Of a stretch of DNA of 64,000 bases, positions 12,578-24,867 are shown in pieces (position 1 is the stretch's first letter; each line of letters opens with the position of its first letter). Location of the stretch: the NCBI GenBank assembly GCA_037074705.1, contig CM073594.1, positions 62,120,509-62,184,508 of the forward strand, in the 5' to 3' direction. The stretch comes from Zhengitettix transpicula. Lineage: Eukaryota; Arthropoda; Insecta; Orthoptera; Tetrigidae. The position numbers and the translations under genes are program-made. Below the pieces are notes generated by a model, which was not told the DNA's origin, did no database searches, and saw nothing but the letters and a program-made list of their open reading frames with translations.

Positions 12578-13523
12578 GATGTCATAGCCTTACTAATATC
12601 ATTGATATATAAAAATATATATTGATGAGTACACTACCTAAGAAAATTTTTAGACTGATTATTTCTTCATTAATTTTCACCTGCAAGGAGCAAGATGAAC
12701 ATAAAACACTGGTAACCATATTGAAAATTCTGTGGTGCAGAAGGAAATAACAGTAAAGATGGATTCACACAGCCCAAGATTTTAGCTGGGGAATTGGGGG
12801 GAAAAAATGTATGAGAGAAAGAGTTATAACTGTAGTAATACTTTATCTTCAAAATATGGATGGTACCAGTGAGAAACCCACAGAGACTTGTATGAAGGCT
12901 ACTTCTTTTATAAAACTGTTTCTCCATATAAATTAGAGTTTGCCTGTTCCTGTCTCCCTCCTCTCCTGATGCATAATTAATTTATATAAGGAGACTTGTT
13001 AGCTGTTCAAATGACCTACAGATCTTTTGACACAATGAGAACTGTGCATTTAAAATTGCATGTTTACTAACAAGATTACTTTTTGGTTTTTGATAAAAAC
13101 AAAATAATTTTTAATGCACTTTGACATTACTGCATTCAGAAATATGGTCCCCCCCCCCCACAAAATAATAAAAATCTTCTACTTTGTGTGTTGTAAATAG
13201 TACTTCTGAATTCAGTCCAGGGAGAAATTTCAATTATGTTGTAGGAAATGTTTTAATGGAGCATTACACAACAGTAGAAAAATCTTTTAGCACATACTCA
13301 AAGGTAGGAACTCCTTCAAATGATCACTTCAATATTAACATTATCTATTTATTACATGAATGCACTGTTACATAACTAATACATCATAAAATTTACAAAA
13401 ATGTCAATGCCAGCAGAGCACAAATATAAAATAAAAATTCGTTTCATTTTAATGTATTTGCAGTTTATAATTTTTAGTAAATATAACTAAATGCTCTTTA
13501 CATATTTACAAAAAAAAATTCGG
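12578..13523. other. Intergenic DNA downstream of NAA35
   Basis: About 950 AT-rich bases between MITE-B copy 1 and the NAA35 stop codon. It contains a run of nine C at about 13150. I see no gene. The NAA35 3' UTR must lie in the right part, but I could not fix its polyadenylation site. Confidence 0.4.
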
Positions 13524-16500
13524 CTAGAGTAACTTAATAATGGGAAAGTGGTGATGTGTTGTAAAATCAAAATCAGGTGGAATAGTCGAGTCTTTCTTAT
13601 GGCCTCCAGCTAACAGTTTCAAAACCACAAAATTGGTCTTCGCAACTTTCAGAAGGTCATTAACCTGTTAAAATATAGAAAATTTATTGTTACAAAATAC
13701 TTAATCCATAATTAAAATGTTTAAAAAAGTGTGACAGAAAACTGCTCAAAATTCAACTAAAATTAATGCACGTTGCCTTTGATGTCATAAATACCCATAC
13801 AATTAGGCATTATAAAGGAAGCAAAATGAGTATATGAGGAACATGATCTTACCTCCTGATCTGGAGGAATAGTTTCTAGTAAAGACCTTGCTTTGTGGAA
13901 ATGCTGACAGCCCGATAAGTATAGATTTGTGCTTGTTGGTGGTTGGTCATATCGTAAAAGGGAGGTCATATCACAAAACTCTGCATACTGCATAGGTGGA
14001 GGAGTGAGCAAACTTGCAAATGGTGCAAAACGGTGCTCATAACGGACTTGTTCGTTATCGAATTCGGGGTGAGGCAGCTTTATTTTCTTATCCAATCGAA
14101 ACCCAACCATTGCCTGAAACAATGTATTGATAATAAAGCAGATAATTTATTTTTACAAAAGTAAAGATAGTCTAAGTGTTAAGTACCTTATAAAGACCAC
14201 CACATATACTTTGCAATGACTGATAAATCATTATTTCTTTTCCATAAGGTCTCATTTTCTTCTTCTTAGCTTTATTCTTTTTTGCACCACGGCCTTTGTG
14301 AGCTTCCACCATGGACTCTTGTTCGACAAGAAAGCTGTCCGCTCGAGATAACGCAGATACAAGCCAACCATACAGAAACTCGTACATATACCTGATTACA
14401 TTTTGTTAATTCAGTTTATCAATGTGTGTGTTTTTGTAAACACTAAATATTAATGTGCTTAATTTATAAATGGTTAATGGATTAAATTGGACTCACCAAA
14501 ATATGTAATGGTATTCATGTGTACTATATAATTCTAGTTCAAACCCAGACAGCAGGTACATTATCATAATCTTCAAAGTGTGATACAATATCCAAGTCCC
14601 AAAGCATGCCAAGTGAGGTCTTGGAGTCTCAGATTTCAATGAAAGGTTATGCAAATAAGCATCCACTCTTTCTGCCTAATAAAGAGTGCATGTTATTAAT
14701 AAATATAACCTTATAATTTGTTATTTTTTAAGAGCTGTAAGGGGAAAAGTTAAACAAAACAAGTTTATTACAATTTTGTACCACTATTAGGTGTTTAATA
14801 GCAAATTCAGAATAATCAATTAAATTCAATAGTACAGGTAATGATGTTTATCTATGTTTTAATGTTTACTATTCCATGGTGAAAATTGAACTACTTTGAA
14901 TAATAATTTGGATTCACAAGGATATGTCATTCACATTTGGCTTCTACCGAGATCAAACAAGTATCAATTAATGGCTATAAAATTTGTCTACCTCATCTTG
15001 CAAAGTGGCAAAGTCCTCAAGTAAATGAGCAAGTTTATCCCTCTGCCTTGCTCGATTATGTCCACAGAGCTGAACCAAGTTGCCAAACGGTCGAACACAG
15101 TGACTCAGAAATGTGTCGACATATTCTTTTGCCTAAAAAGGAGAATTTGGTGAGATACAAACAAAATATAATGTACAACACACATTGTACATTGAATTTT
15201 CAAGGAATTAACTCTCATTAATATTTGAGTTATCTAATAAAGCTTGTCAAATTTTAGATATGAACAGCAAATATTACCTGTGGATTATACAACAATGTTG
15301 ATTTTGGCATCAATGCAGGTGGAAAAATAAAATTTTTAGCAGCATCTCTCAAAACATCAACAAAATTTAAGGTTCCAAATACTTTGTTACACTGTGGAAG
15401 GTAGAGTAACTGAAGAATTGACCGAGAAAGAATACAAGGACCATGTCGACTGAATTCTATAAAGAAATCCTGGAAAATAAAATTTTGTAATTAGTTTGAA
15501 CATTAAGTTCACGAATGTATGGAAAATAAATACCACATAACATGGCTTTGTCAACTGACAAGTGCAGTTGTGTCGTTCTAGGCTCTTCTTATCACCTGAC
15601 GAAATGAACAAGGATCCCAAAAAATTGTGGGTATTTATATTATCATTTATTTTGTCTGTATTTGCCTATCTTTCTTATTACTATAAACATGTTCTATTTA
15701 TGTAATGGATTTAATAACTAATCAATTGTTTAAAATTTGTACTCATTGTATAAAGTTTATATCTACCTAAAAGATCAAACTTACCAATGCAGAATGAAAT
15801 GATGAATAGTTTGTTATTTTGCAAACAACCTTAAGTCTATTTAACAGCTCTTCAAAATAATCCAAAGCCTCAATACGAGATTTTATTTTAGTGTAACGAG
15901 GAAATGTGGGAGGCAATAATCGTTGATTCACAAGTGGATCAAAACCCATAATGGCAGGATGGTCAGCTGTAACATTTTTTTCTTTTATTTTTTAATTGTA
16001 TCAATATAAAATCTATTGTTATTATATTATTATAACAAGGCAAAAAATATTCATGAGGAAGTTAAATAAAGCATTTCATTCTTTTTCTATTTAAGTTTTT
16101 TACTACAATTGATGGTTTAAACTTACATTCTACTTCTGGTTGAACACCTCTAGCAACCGTTCGATGTACAGTTGTAAGCAATTCTGAACAATTTGCAAGC
16201 AACCGGGGGCAATCAGCAAGTGCAGGTTGATCTCTCCTTCCCAAACTACAAAGTGTCTGATATATCAGACGTACCAATTTCACTCTTGAAAATAAAGCTA
16301 CTAAGTCATCATGCTAAAACAAAGTTTTTGTGTAAGTTTTTGTTTAATATAAAACTTATTTCTTATATGTGAAAGAAGATTCACGACATACAAATGAAAT
16401 ACATAAATGTCACTTAATTAAAATAAACCTAAAAGGCTTTGATGTTCAGACATTCAGAATAACTGGAAGCTTGATTCTACCTCTGATTGAGCAGAAGAAT

Positions 16501-19500
16501 CATTGGTTCGGTTTCGAATTCGGCGTTGGAGCTCTTCTTCAACTTCTTTCAGCATCCCAATAGCTCTTTGCTCTGATACGTCTGGGTTGAGACGATATCC
16601 ATACACCATTGGTTGAAAATCTTCTTCCTCAAATACTTGTGCTCTGAAATGAAGAAATTAGACTATAAAGCACACATAACCTAAAATCATTTTATCAACT
16701 TTTACTTCAACTTATACTTAAAATACGGAAGATTAAACAAAAACAAGAGATCCGTTAAATGTTTTTATAGAAATAAATTAACCTTCCTTTCAAAATGTCT
16801 GCACAGATCATGGAATGTTCCACACACTTTTTTTCTTATTAAAATTCATAATTTCCAACATTAATATGTATTTATTCATGCAGTAATATTATGAACTTGT
16901 ATTTATTAACATAAAATTATTGAAATGGGTTTTTATTGCTATTTTTTATTTAAAATATGTGGAACCCAAAATAGATTTACTTTTTAATTTACTTAATATA
17001 CTTAAGGATATTTTCTATAAAAATTAAAATATTAGATATATTTTTTTATACACTTCAATTTAATGGGATATATTAAATGAGAAAAAAATTAGGTAAGCTT
17101 GATAACATAAAAGAAAAGCTTTAATACAAAAGTTATGTAAGTATCATTCATGATAATCAGATTTGACTTGCACACATGCTCAATTATAAGGTGGGCTTTG
17201 CAGATATATTTTTTACACTTGGCACAAGATTTTGTTGTGTCACCTTTTTACGTACACACACATGGCAGCTTCCATATAGTTTCTTCTTTTTTCTGATGGG
17301 CCAGCTGTATCTTCTTTGAAATGGAACTTTCTTTTTAGAATTGTTGAATATATCTGATGGCTATTTGCAACTTTTTCTCATAAGTTAATTAGTTGTAACG
17401 CCAGGGTTTTCAAGAAAGTACGCTTAAATTTCGGTGAATCGTCTGTTCTTGAAATGGAGTATAAACTATGGGAATTTATTCTAGAAATATTGAACATATG
17501 GTAGAACAGAACCTTAGGCCATCTTATTGTGATTCATGAAACAGAATGCGCCGAACTTTGAAAATTCATCTGAGTTTTCACTTTTATCATTACACAATGT
17601 ACTGAGGTGATGGTCAAATTTTCTCCAGAAGATCTTCAGCTAATTATCAATTTGTGAACCAATTGTAAAACTATAACATGAGCGGGCATACAGGACATGG
17701 AATGTCTCACTATCAATATCCACACAATTTGAGACAGTACAGATTGTATTAAGCATCAGTTGCTAATAGAGAGATAGCAGGACAGGGAGAAGGAAGTGCT
17801 CCAGCGCATCCTTCTGGAAGGTTAAAGAGTTATGTATTAATTTAACATTATCAGGTAAATTATTATTACTGGGAAGTTAATTCTAACTTTCTTCAAATAA
17901 GTTTAATTTTGTGATGTTATATAAATGGACTGTCCACAGCTGGCCAGTGCACGGAATGGTGTAACACTCTTTCCTGAAGACGGAGGCTGAGAGCCTCTGA
18001 AAATTTGAAGAACAGCCTTCAGTTCCTTATGGCGACAATGCACTTCACTTTCAGGTAAGCCACAAGCTCTCTCTCTCTCTCATTGTCAAAAATAATTGTG
18101 ATATTGGTATGGAAAGGAAAGAGATAGGTTGTCGCTTACCTGAAAGTGAAGTGCGGTGTCACCAAAAGAAGCTGAAGGTTGTTCTTCAAATTTTTGAGGC
18201 TCTCAGCCTCCTTCTTCAGGAAGGAGTATTACAACATTCCGTGCACCGGCTGGCTATGAACTTACTAAGGAACTGAAGGTTGTTCTTTGAAGAACAACCT
18301 TCAATTCCTTATATTGCCACTGCACTTCACTTTCATGTAAGCCACAAGCTATCTCTCTTTCCTTTCTATAACAATATAGTTATTATTTTTGACAATGTCA
18401 TATCGTTACTAATATGTATGAATTCATAAACTGAAATATCTCAATTTTATATTAATTATATATAACACAAAACTCATTACCAAATTCAAGGAATGTAAGA
18501 TTTTTAAGTGACATACAATAGAAATTATAGATACCTGTTAACAAAATCCTTTATGATATCAACAATTTTAAATACACATATACTGAAAGCTTTGATGGGA
18601 CGATCTTCAATTTGGTGTGGCTTATGCAAGTAAAGATTTGTAAAAACTGTTTGAGCCAAGGAATGACCCTCCAACCAAGAGACTAAACAAGCTAGAGTAG
18701 AGTCAATAATGCCAATTTGTTCAGCTAACGAGAGATCCTGAAGTTTTAAAATACCATCCTGCAAATAAAAAGCCACATCATCATAGTACCTTACAATTAA
18801 AGGATGTTTTATAATTAGGGTTTGTTTCCTACACTTTCAAGACAATTTAATTAAAATTTAATAAGAATTCTTTTTTACATTTAAAGTAAATCAATAAGAA
18901 ACAAATAATGTACACAAAAGTTTGATATTCATTGAGAGAAAAAATGTTCTACAGTCATGGTGTTTGTAGAATGATTACAAATTCTATAAATTATTAGGAG
19001 ACTAAGGCAAATCTAGATGCTGTCACATAAGGAAAATTAAAATGTGTGCTGATATGCTCGTATGTGAAGAAATCACCATCATAATTTTGTGTCCTTCAAT
19101 ACAAAATTATTAACAAGCAGCAACCAACTGATTAATAAATAGACAAAATCAGCAAATAGATAATTTATCTCTACTTATGCTAATAAGATGGGAAACAAGT
19201 GTGTAACTATATGATACTTCGCACACACCAAAATTATGATTATAAACTTCCAAACTGTTTTACCTGGACTGCTTGGTCAAAACTTAAAGCAGATTTATTC
19301 CCACGATTGCATAACATTCCTGCATCCATCTTAGGATCCATCATTTCAATTGCAGACATAGCTTCAAACAACCCAAAGAGCTCATCATGAAGCAATTCGC
19401 CAAGTTCCAATCCTATAAAAGTTATACCTTCTATTTAGAAAGTCATGCATTTTACTACAGGTAAATTACATAAACTAATGACTATAAAAATTATTATTGC

Positions 19501-22433
19501 AATTGCAAAAAACCTAATAATGATAACATTAACTTATTTAAAACTTTGCATTTGTATGATGAAATATTATTTTTATAATTCTAGCCAAACAATGAAGATA
19601 ATGCATGAAAATATAATTAGCAACTTGTAAAATTTTAGTTAAAATATGTTAAGAAACTAATATTAAGTTCCTAAAGCCAAATATAAATATTTCTCTATTA
19701 TCATCACCCATGATATGAATAATTCATGGAGGATTATAATCCACTAAGATGGCTGAGAGACTGTCACCTTACATGGCACATTCTGGATTTGGAGGGTCAT
19801 ATGGCTAAAGTGCCGATTCTCCTCAATGTATCCTCAATTCTCTTTTGTCTATTTATAGCGAATTGTTTCAGAAGTAGCCTTGGCCTTAGGACTTAATGTC
19901 AGTATGATTTGGGAAAACCAGAAGAAACACTAATCAGAATAATCAAGTAGAAATTCAAACCCTAGTCTTTTACATTGCAAATACCATAGTTTAATGTGGC
20001 ACCACCTAATTACATCTGATTTACTACATCACCACAAGAACAGCTGTCTGTAATATGTAGTACTATTTTCAACTAGTTAAAAACTAGTATGTACCATAAA
20101 TATGGTGAGATATATAAGTAGCAATCTATAAATAAAAGACAATTGTTTTATAGCATGTCATGTATTGTTTTTATTAAAATACTAGCCTTTGACTGACTTG
20201 AAAAATTCTTCAGTTACATCAACCCAATTATAATGGATAAAAGGCAATGGTTGAGTCTGAAGAGGCTCTGTTCCAACACCATACCTATAATGAACAGATT
20301 AAAATTAAAACTTATTAAATATAAGTGAATATGAGATCTCACTTTCAGTGCAAATAAAGAACTTTTTGTAGTAACTATTAACAAAATGAATATATATAAT
20401 ATTTAGCATTGAAATACTAATTCAAAAATCAATTGTAAGTAGAAATTCAGGGTTAAACTACTGTGTCCCAATATGCTTTCCCTCAAAATATAAGTATTCA
20501 ATATGATTTTACATCAATAATTGTTTTTATATTTGTATTCTGGCTTAAATACATATATTTACACAAGCCATGAGAACTACTTCAGTTTTATATTACCAAA
20601 ATTGGTACAATATGATATGTATAATATACATATAATTTTTATGTATGAAGGTGTTTCAAATAGTTGTTAGAGTAATTGCAATTCTGCAGAAAATGGATGT
20701 AATGTAAAATACACTGCAAAGAGTGCTACAAGACATAATTGGCAAGCATTACAGCCCTAGTGCAAGTTTGAACAATTTTCATAGTGTTGAGGGGAGATCT
20801 GGCTTGGTGAAAAATAAACTATAGATTACTTGGGCAAACCTACACTGAAGAAATGACCACAGTAAAAAGTATGTGGTAGGAAACAAATGTCAGAGACGGG
20901 TTAATTTTTATTTATCAATGAAAGCATCAGGAGGTGGAATAGTTGCTGGAGGGACGACTCCTTCATGTGAAAAATAATTGATAAAATTAGTACTTTTTAT
21001 TTTATATATAATCACTCAGCAAAAGACTGGACAATCATTGCCTTGCTCTCTACCAAAACAATACTAATCAATAAAACGATATTTTTAGCAAATAATCTTC
21101 CTTCAGACTAAAGAACAATATTAACCACAAGAGTTTTGTGAAACAGTGTAATAATATTTTACTGTGTTTTACGTAAAATTCAGTGCAGGAGTTTCCCAAC
21201 TGTTGTCCTAATAACTATTTATTTATTTCATAACTTTCTTGATTCCTGTATAACTGCTCTTTTCTTTGTTTCATGTATGGCCTGGAGTTTCAACAGAAGA
21301 GCAGATTCCTTGTTCAGTTTCACGAAATGACTTGGTCATTGTTTACATTTACATTCTAGTGAGCATATGTCAGGTTTTGGGTTATTTAGTGTGTTGTGAA
21401 ATTCTATATTTCATGATTTGGGATATAGTTAAATGTCTATAAATAATTATTTTACTGTGCGTGTGTTTAGCTTATCAATATATTACACACCTAGTAATAT
21501 TAGGGATTGTTTTATATTATTACATTGTATTTTTAGGTATACTGGGCAGGCAAATTTGTGTGTCCCAATTTTTTAGTTACGTACACTTAAACATATAATT
21601 ATTATTAACTGTAGCTTCTAATAGTTATTTTGTAATTTTATGAAATGAGATATTGTATAATGGAATAAATAATCAAAATCGAATAAATTGATTACGTTGA
21701 TGAAACAATGTGATACTGCCATCAAGCTTGCCCAGAGCAGTTGGACTAAACATATAAATAAAATAAAAGTATAAATGACTTTTAAACAAAAACACACAAA
21801 AAATAAGAAATGTTACTTTATGGATTGAACACATGATTATTTCATTTAAAAGCACAACAAACTCTGTAATGACTGAAATGTGATTGTTACTTGACATTGG
21901 TAATAAATGGCTCAGGACTCTAATGAAATGCAAACTAAATACTAAAAAAATTAAATCAGTAGCCTATTCAGACATCTTTGCTATTTAATAATTTTCATTT
22001 TTATGTATATCACGACTACTTTATTTTAAACTGAAATTGTGAATATTTGTCAGTAAACATGCTAAAGAAAATGAGTATTTTAATGTCAAGCAGTTTATAA
22101 TCATTCGATCTACATGCTTATCACAATTTGAGAAAATTCATTATTCTGAGAGACAAGGCAGATTCACGGCAGCAATTGTAAAATATGCAAGCATACATTC
22201 CATTGCTATACATGCACTCATTATACACACAATTGAATGAAGGCAAAACAAACTTCTATAATTACGTCAAAATAAATGCAAATTACAATGCTAGAAAATA
22301 TACAACAATCGATCATGCTTTCTAATTATTTCTTCACATATAACTGACGATAAACCGGCTTATATACTTACGCTTCTTTTGGAACATCATCTAGAATGTC
22401 AACACTGCTCTCGTCGAATTCAACAGCTGCCAT
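13524..22433 (-). CDS. NAA35: NAA35 / MAK10, NatC N-acetyltransferase auxiliary subunit
   Basis: Thirteen exons: 22433-22372, 20284-20187, 19412-19264, 18758-18535, 16643-16481, 16313-16127, 15966-15785, 15469-15278, 15132-14992, 14675-14497, 14391-14187, 14113-13853, 13664-13524. They total 2184 nt, so 727 aa; human NAA35 is 725 aa. Diagnostic blocks in order: [20 protein letters not shown] and [10 protein letters not shown] (N-terminal Mak10 domain), [67 protein letters not shown], a basic KKNKAKKKK run, [12 protein letters not shown] and GGHKKDS near the C-terminus. NAA35 joins the catalytic NAA30 and NAA38 in the ribosome-associated NatC complex, which acetylates N-terminal Met before hydrophobic residues. 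Intron 2 appears to use a GC donor (AAAG|GCTAGT); every other intron is GT-AG. The gene is intact. Confidence 0.97.
15525..15683. repeat. MITE-A copy 4, in NAA35 intron 7
   Basis: It runs from AATAAATACCACATAACATG to TTTTGTCTGTATTTGCCTATC. The middle carries CACCTGACGAAATGAACAAG and GGATCCCA, the core shared with the copies at 25308, 50107 and 56936. The ends are inverted repeats. It falls wholly between exons 7 and 8. Confidence 0.7.
17160..17525 (-). pseudogene. piggyBac-type transposase remnant (C-terminal)
   Basis: Read on the minus strand from 17522, one frame gives [20 protein letters not shown], then [16 protein letters not shown] and a stop. A little further on come [10 protein letters not shown] and, after a one-base shift, [19 protein letters not shown]. 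The RWP-like block and the Cys-rich tail (CxxC...CxxC...C) are the pattern of piggyBac/PGBD transposase C-termini. Internal stops and the frameshift show it is dead. It lies in intron 4 of NAA35, beside the MITE-B cluster; whether it mobilised MITE-B is unknown. Confidence 0.7.
17928..18080 (+). repeat. MITE-B copy 2, half element
   Basis: It runs from about GTCCACAGCTGGCCAGTGCA to CAGGTAAGCCACAAGCTCTC. It matches the right half of MITE-B (GAGGCTGAGAGCC, GCACTTCACTTTCAGGTAAG) and joins a full copy at 18081, so the two lie head to tail in NAA35 intron 4. The left arm is missing. Confidence 0.7.
18081..18399. repeat. MITE-B copy 3, palindromic
   Basis: The ends are exact 15-base inverted repeats (CATTGTCAAAAATAA at 18081 and its complement ending near 18395-18399). 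Inside are the MITE-B arms and a second short hairpin at about 18276-18303 (GAAGGTTGTTCTTTGAAGAA...). It is intronic in NAA35. No open frame or transposase is present, so it is non-autonomous. Confidence 0.8.
19690..20010 (-). repeat. Possible tRNA-derived SINE
   Basis: On the minus strand GGGTTTGAATTTC (about plus 19960-19972) resembles a pol III B-box, and GTGGTGCCACATTAAACTAT lies about 40 bases upstream of it. The next roughly 250 bases differ in composition from the surrounding intron. The A-box is poor, so this is a weak call. It lies in NAA35 intron 2. Confidence 0.3.
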
Positions 22434-24867
22434 TTTTTAAAGTTTAAATTCTTCTATTTATTTTGGTGATACTTATAGATCGAAATGTCTCTCTTTTTTA
22501 TAAGAAAAATGATAATTATGTTACCTATGAGAATAAAACTACTCAACCCACAGCTATATTAAAAATTGAAAAATCGTCAAAATAAAATCGAATTAGAAAC
22601 AACGAATTTATTAAGTTTGAACATAGTTTAGGTGAAGAAGCATTTTTATTCGAAATCGGTTATTCGGATATTTAGGATTGCCTTCAACACATCATGTATG
22701 ACAGGTAAAGTCTCCTTAATTTAAATGTCAGAAATATTCTACAGAAAATTAAATACTTATTGATATTGCCATTACATTATGCAATGTGTCACGTTTACAA
22801 ATTCCATGATGTCGATACGATTTTTGTTAGCTATTCACTCGGAGGACGCAAACCTAACATTGTTAAACACATGATTTAATGCATAACAATGAGCATCTTT
22901 GCAAACTACGATTTTAGCAAAGACATATATCTCTTTGGATTTTAGTATCAATCCTTTATCTTTGATTTTAGTATCTGTTAACAGGTAATATCCTTGGAAA
23001 TAACAATTAATTTGCATTTTTTCTATTTCGATCTTCGGATTTCACGATTTTAACTAATTATCTTCTTTTAACATATAACTTCAAACTCATAGTTGTAATT
23101 GTCGATTATTTCATTTCATGGGGAGGAATGTTCCTTTGCTGTAAATGCTGGCGAATAACTTTAAGGGTTTCAAAAGCGATGGAACGTCATAAAATATCGA
23201 AGCTCCTTTTACTTGATAAAAAAAAGGTATAAAACTATGAGCGATAGTAAATTAGTTTTCGCATCGATATTGAACCCGGGTATAAATGTGGTTATAAATA
23301 CACAATTTGTAACCCAATACAAAACAAGACAGAGAACAACATCAAACCAATAAAAAAAATTTTTGATACCACCAAATAAGATAATAATACATAATACTTT
23401 TTTTATGTTTCAGAGATAACATAAGGTCATCAGATTCAAGCATACGTAATCAATCTTATTGTTTAATTTTGAGTCTTAATATTTCGCCGCTAGAAATGAC
23501 GCCTATCACAGTCGAAAAGTCTGGCACTTTTAGTTTTTGTTTCTCTATTTTACGTTTGTCTTTACGAAGGTCATTATTATTATTATCATACATAATTAAA
23601 GTATTTGTATGAACAATACAGCAAACTGCAGATTTAGAGGAATTCATCGGTGGACCACTTGCTTGAAATCAATGTTTTAATTTTGTTCTTAAATAATTTG
23701 TAAGGTAATATGGAATCTAATAAAAGGCTTATTTTAATCTTAATATATTTACACCTAAATAACTCTCCTTTATTCCTATTTTGAGTAAAATACTTGAGAC
23801 AATCTCCCATGTGATTGTAGGTTGACCCGTTTCCTTTTACATGAAACATACGCTGCATAACAAACAAGGCAGGCACAGCCATAATATATCATTTTAAAAT
23901 CAGTCCTACAATGGCTCAAATATGCTTATATCTTATTTGACACGTTTTATATCTATATTCAGCTTAGTGTATAACCAGACATTAAGGTCATGTACGAAAG
24001 TAAAGGGCCAATGATATTGTAGGACAGATCAATATAAATAATAAAGTAAATTCCGTCTAAAATTGAGCATTGTGGTACCCATTGACTTACGGGTAGAAAA
24101 TTTGAATCATTGTGAGAACATTCTTCTGGAACCAATGGAATAAACAAGGCTTAAATTGATTATAGCTTCTTTCTCAAACCCATAAAATTGCAGTTTCTCA
24201 ACAAGACCATGATATACCGTGTCAAATGGTTTGATAGGTCATAGCACTTGGAAGCCGAATTGAAAGCAGTTGAAGAAGTTTGTTTATTCAAAAAAGACTC
24301 ACTTCGACCGTTGAAAGTAGGCTCCACACTTTAGAGACAGCAGGAAAAATAGAAATTGTTCTGTAACATATTGGAGGAATGACTACCTTTTTTTGTATAT
24401 TATATGAGTTAACAAACAAATATTAATTACATGAATGAGAGCTCTTTGTGTAACTCTAAAAACCACACTTTTTGTTTCGAATTGGAGTTGATCGGGTTCT
24501 CCATCACCGGTAACAAAAAATAAAATAATTTGAGCAGTAAATAATATTGAGTAATTTAAAATACGCTGGATTACAGGATGGAAAATGTAACCGAGATAGT
24601 CTTATTCAATTCAATCCAGCCCTAACGAGCCAGCTATTTTCGTTTCGTCATTCATAAATTACTTTATTTTTACGATGTATGTATGTTGGTAATCGCGCTT
24701 AGGATGTGACGTCATATTTCCTATTCGCGTGACTTTCAGAAGTTATATTAAAAATATCATCTAGCATGTCAAATGAAATGTATACAAAACATATAAAATG
24801 TTATACACCGCTCATTAGCTACAGCTGCTAAGTAAGCTAGAAAACTATATATTTTTAATATTTCCTA
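22434..24867. promoter_or_regulatory. Divergent intergenic region, NAA35 and FAM219
   Basis: About 2.4 kb between divergent start codons, so both 5' UTRs and promoters should be here. Apart from the CRE near 24707 I see no strong known motif. Open frames at about 22835-24150 on the minus strand are short, AT-rich and unlike any known family. No repeat of the window's families was recognised here. Confidence 0.4.
24707..24714 (+). promoter_or_regulatory. CRE (TGACGTCA) upstream of FAM219 gene
   Basis: A perfect palindromic cAMP response element in the context GGATGTGACGTCATATTTCC, 154 bases before the FAM219 start codon. CREB/ATF proteins bind this site and it is common in core promoters of animal genes. 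The position fits a proximal promoter. Confidence 0.5.

Noticed and set aside
12339..12579. Plus-strand frames of 66-71 aa
   Set aside because: They lie within the palindromic MITE-B copy and are produced by its GC-rich arms.
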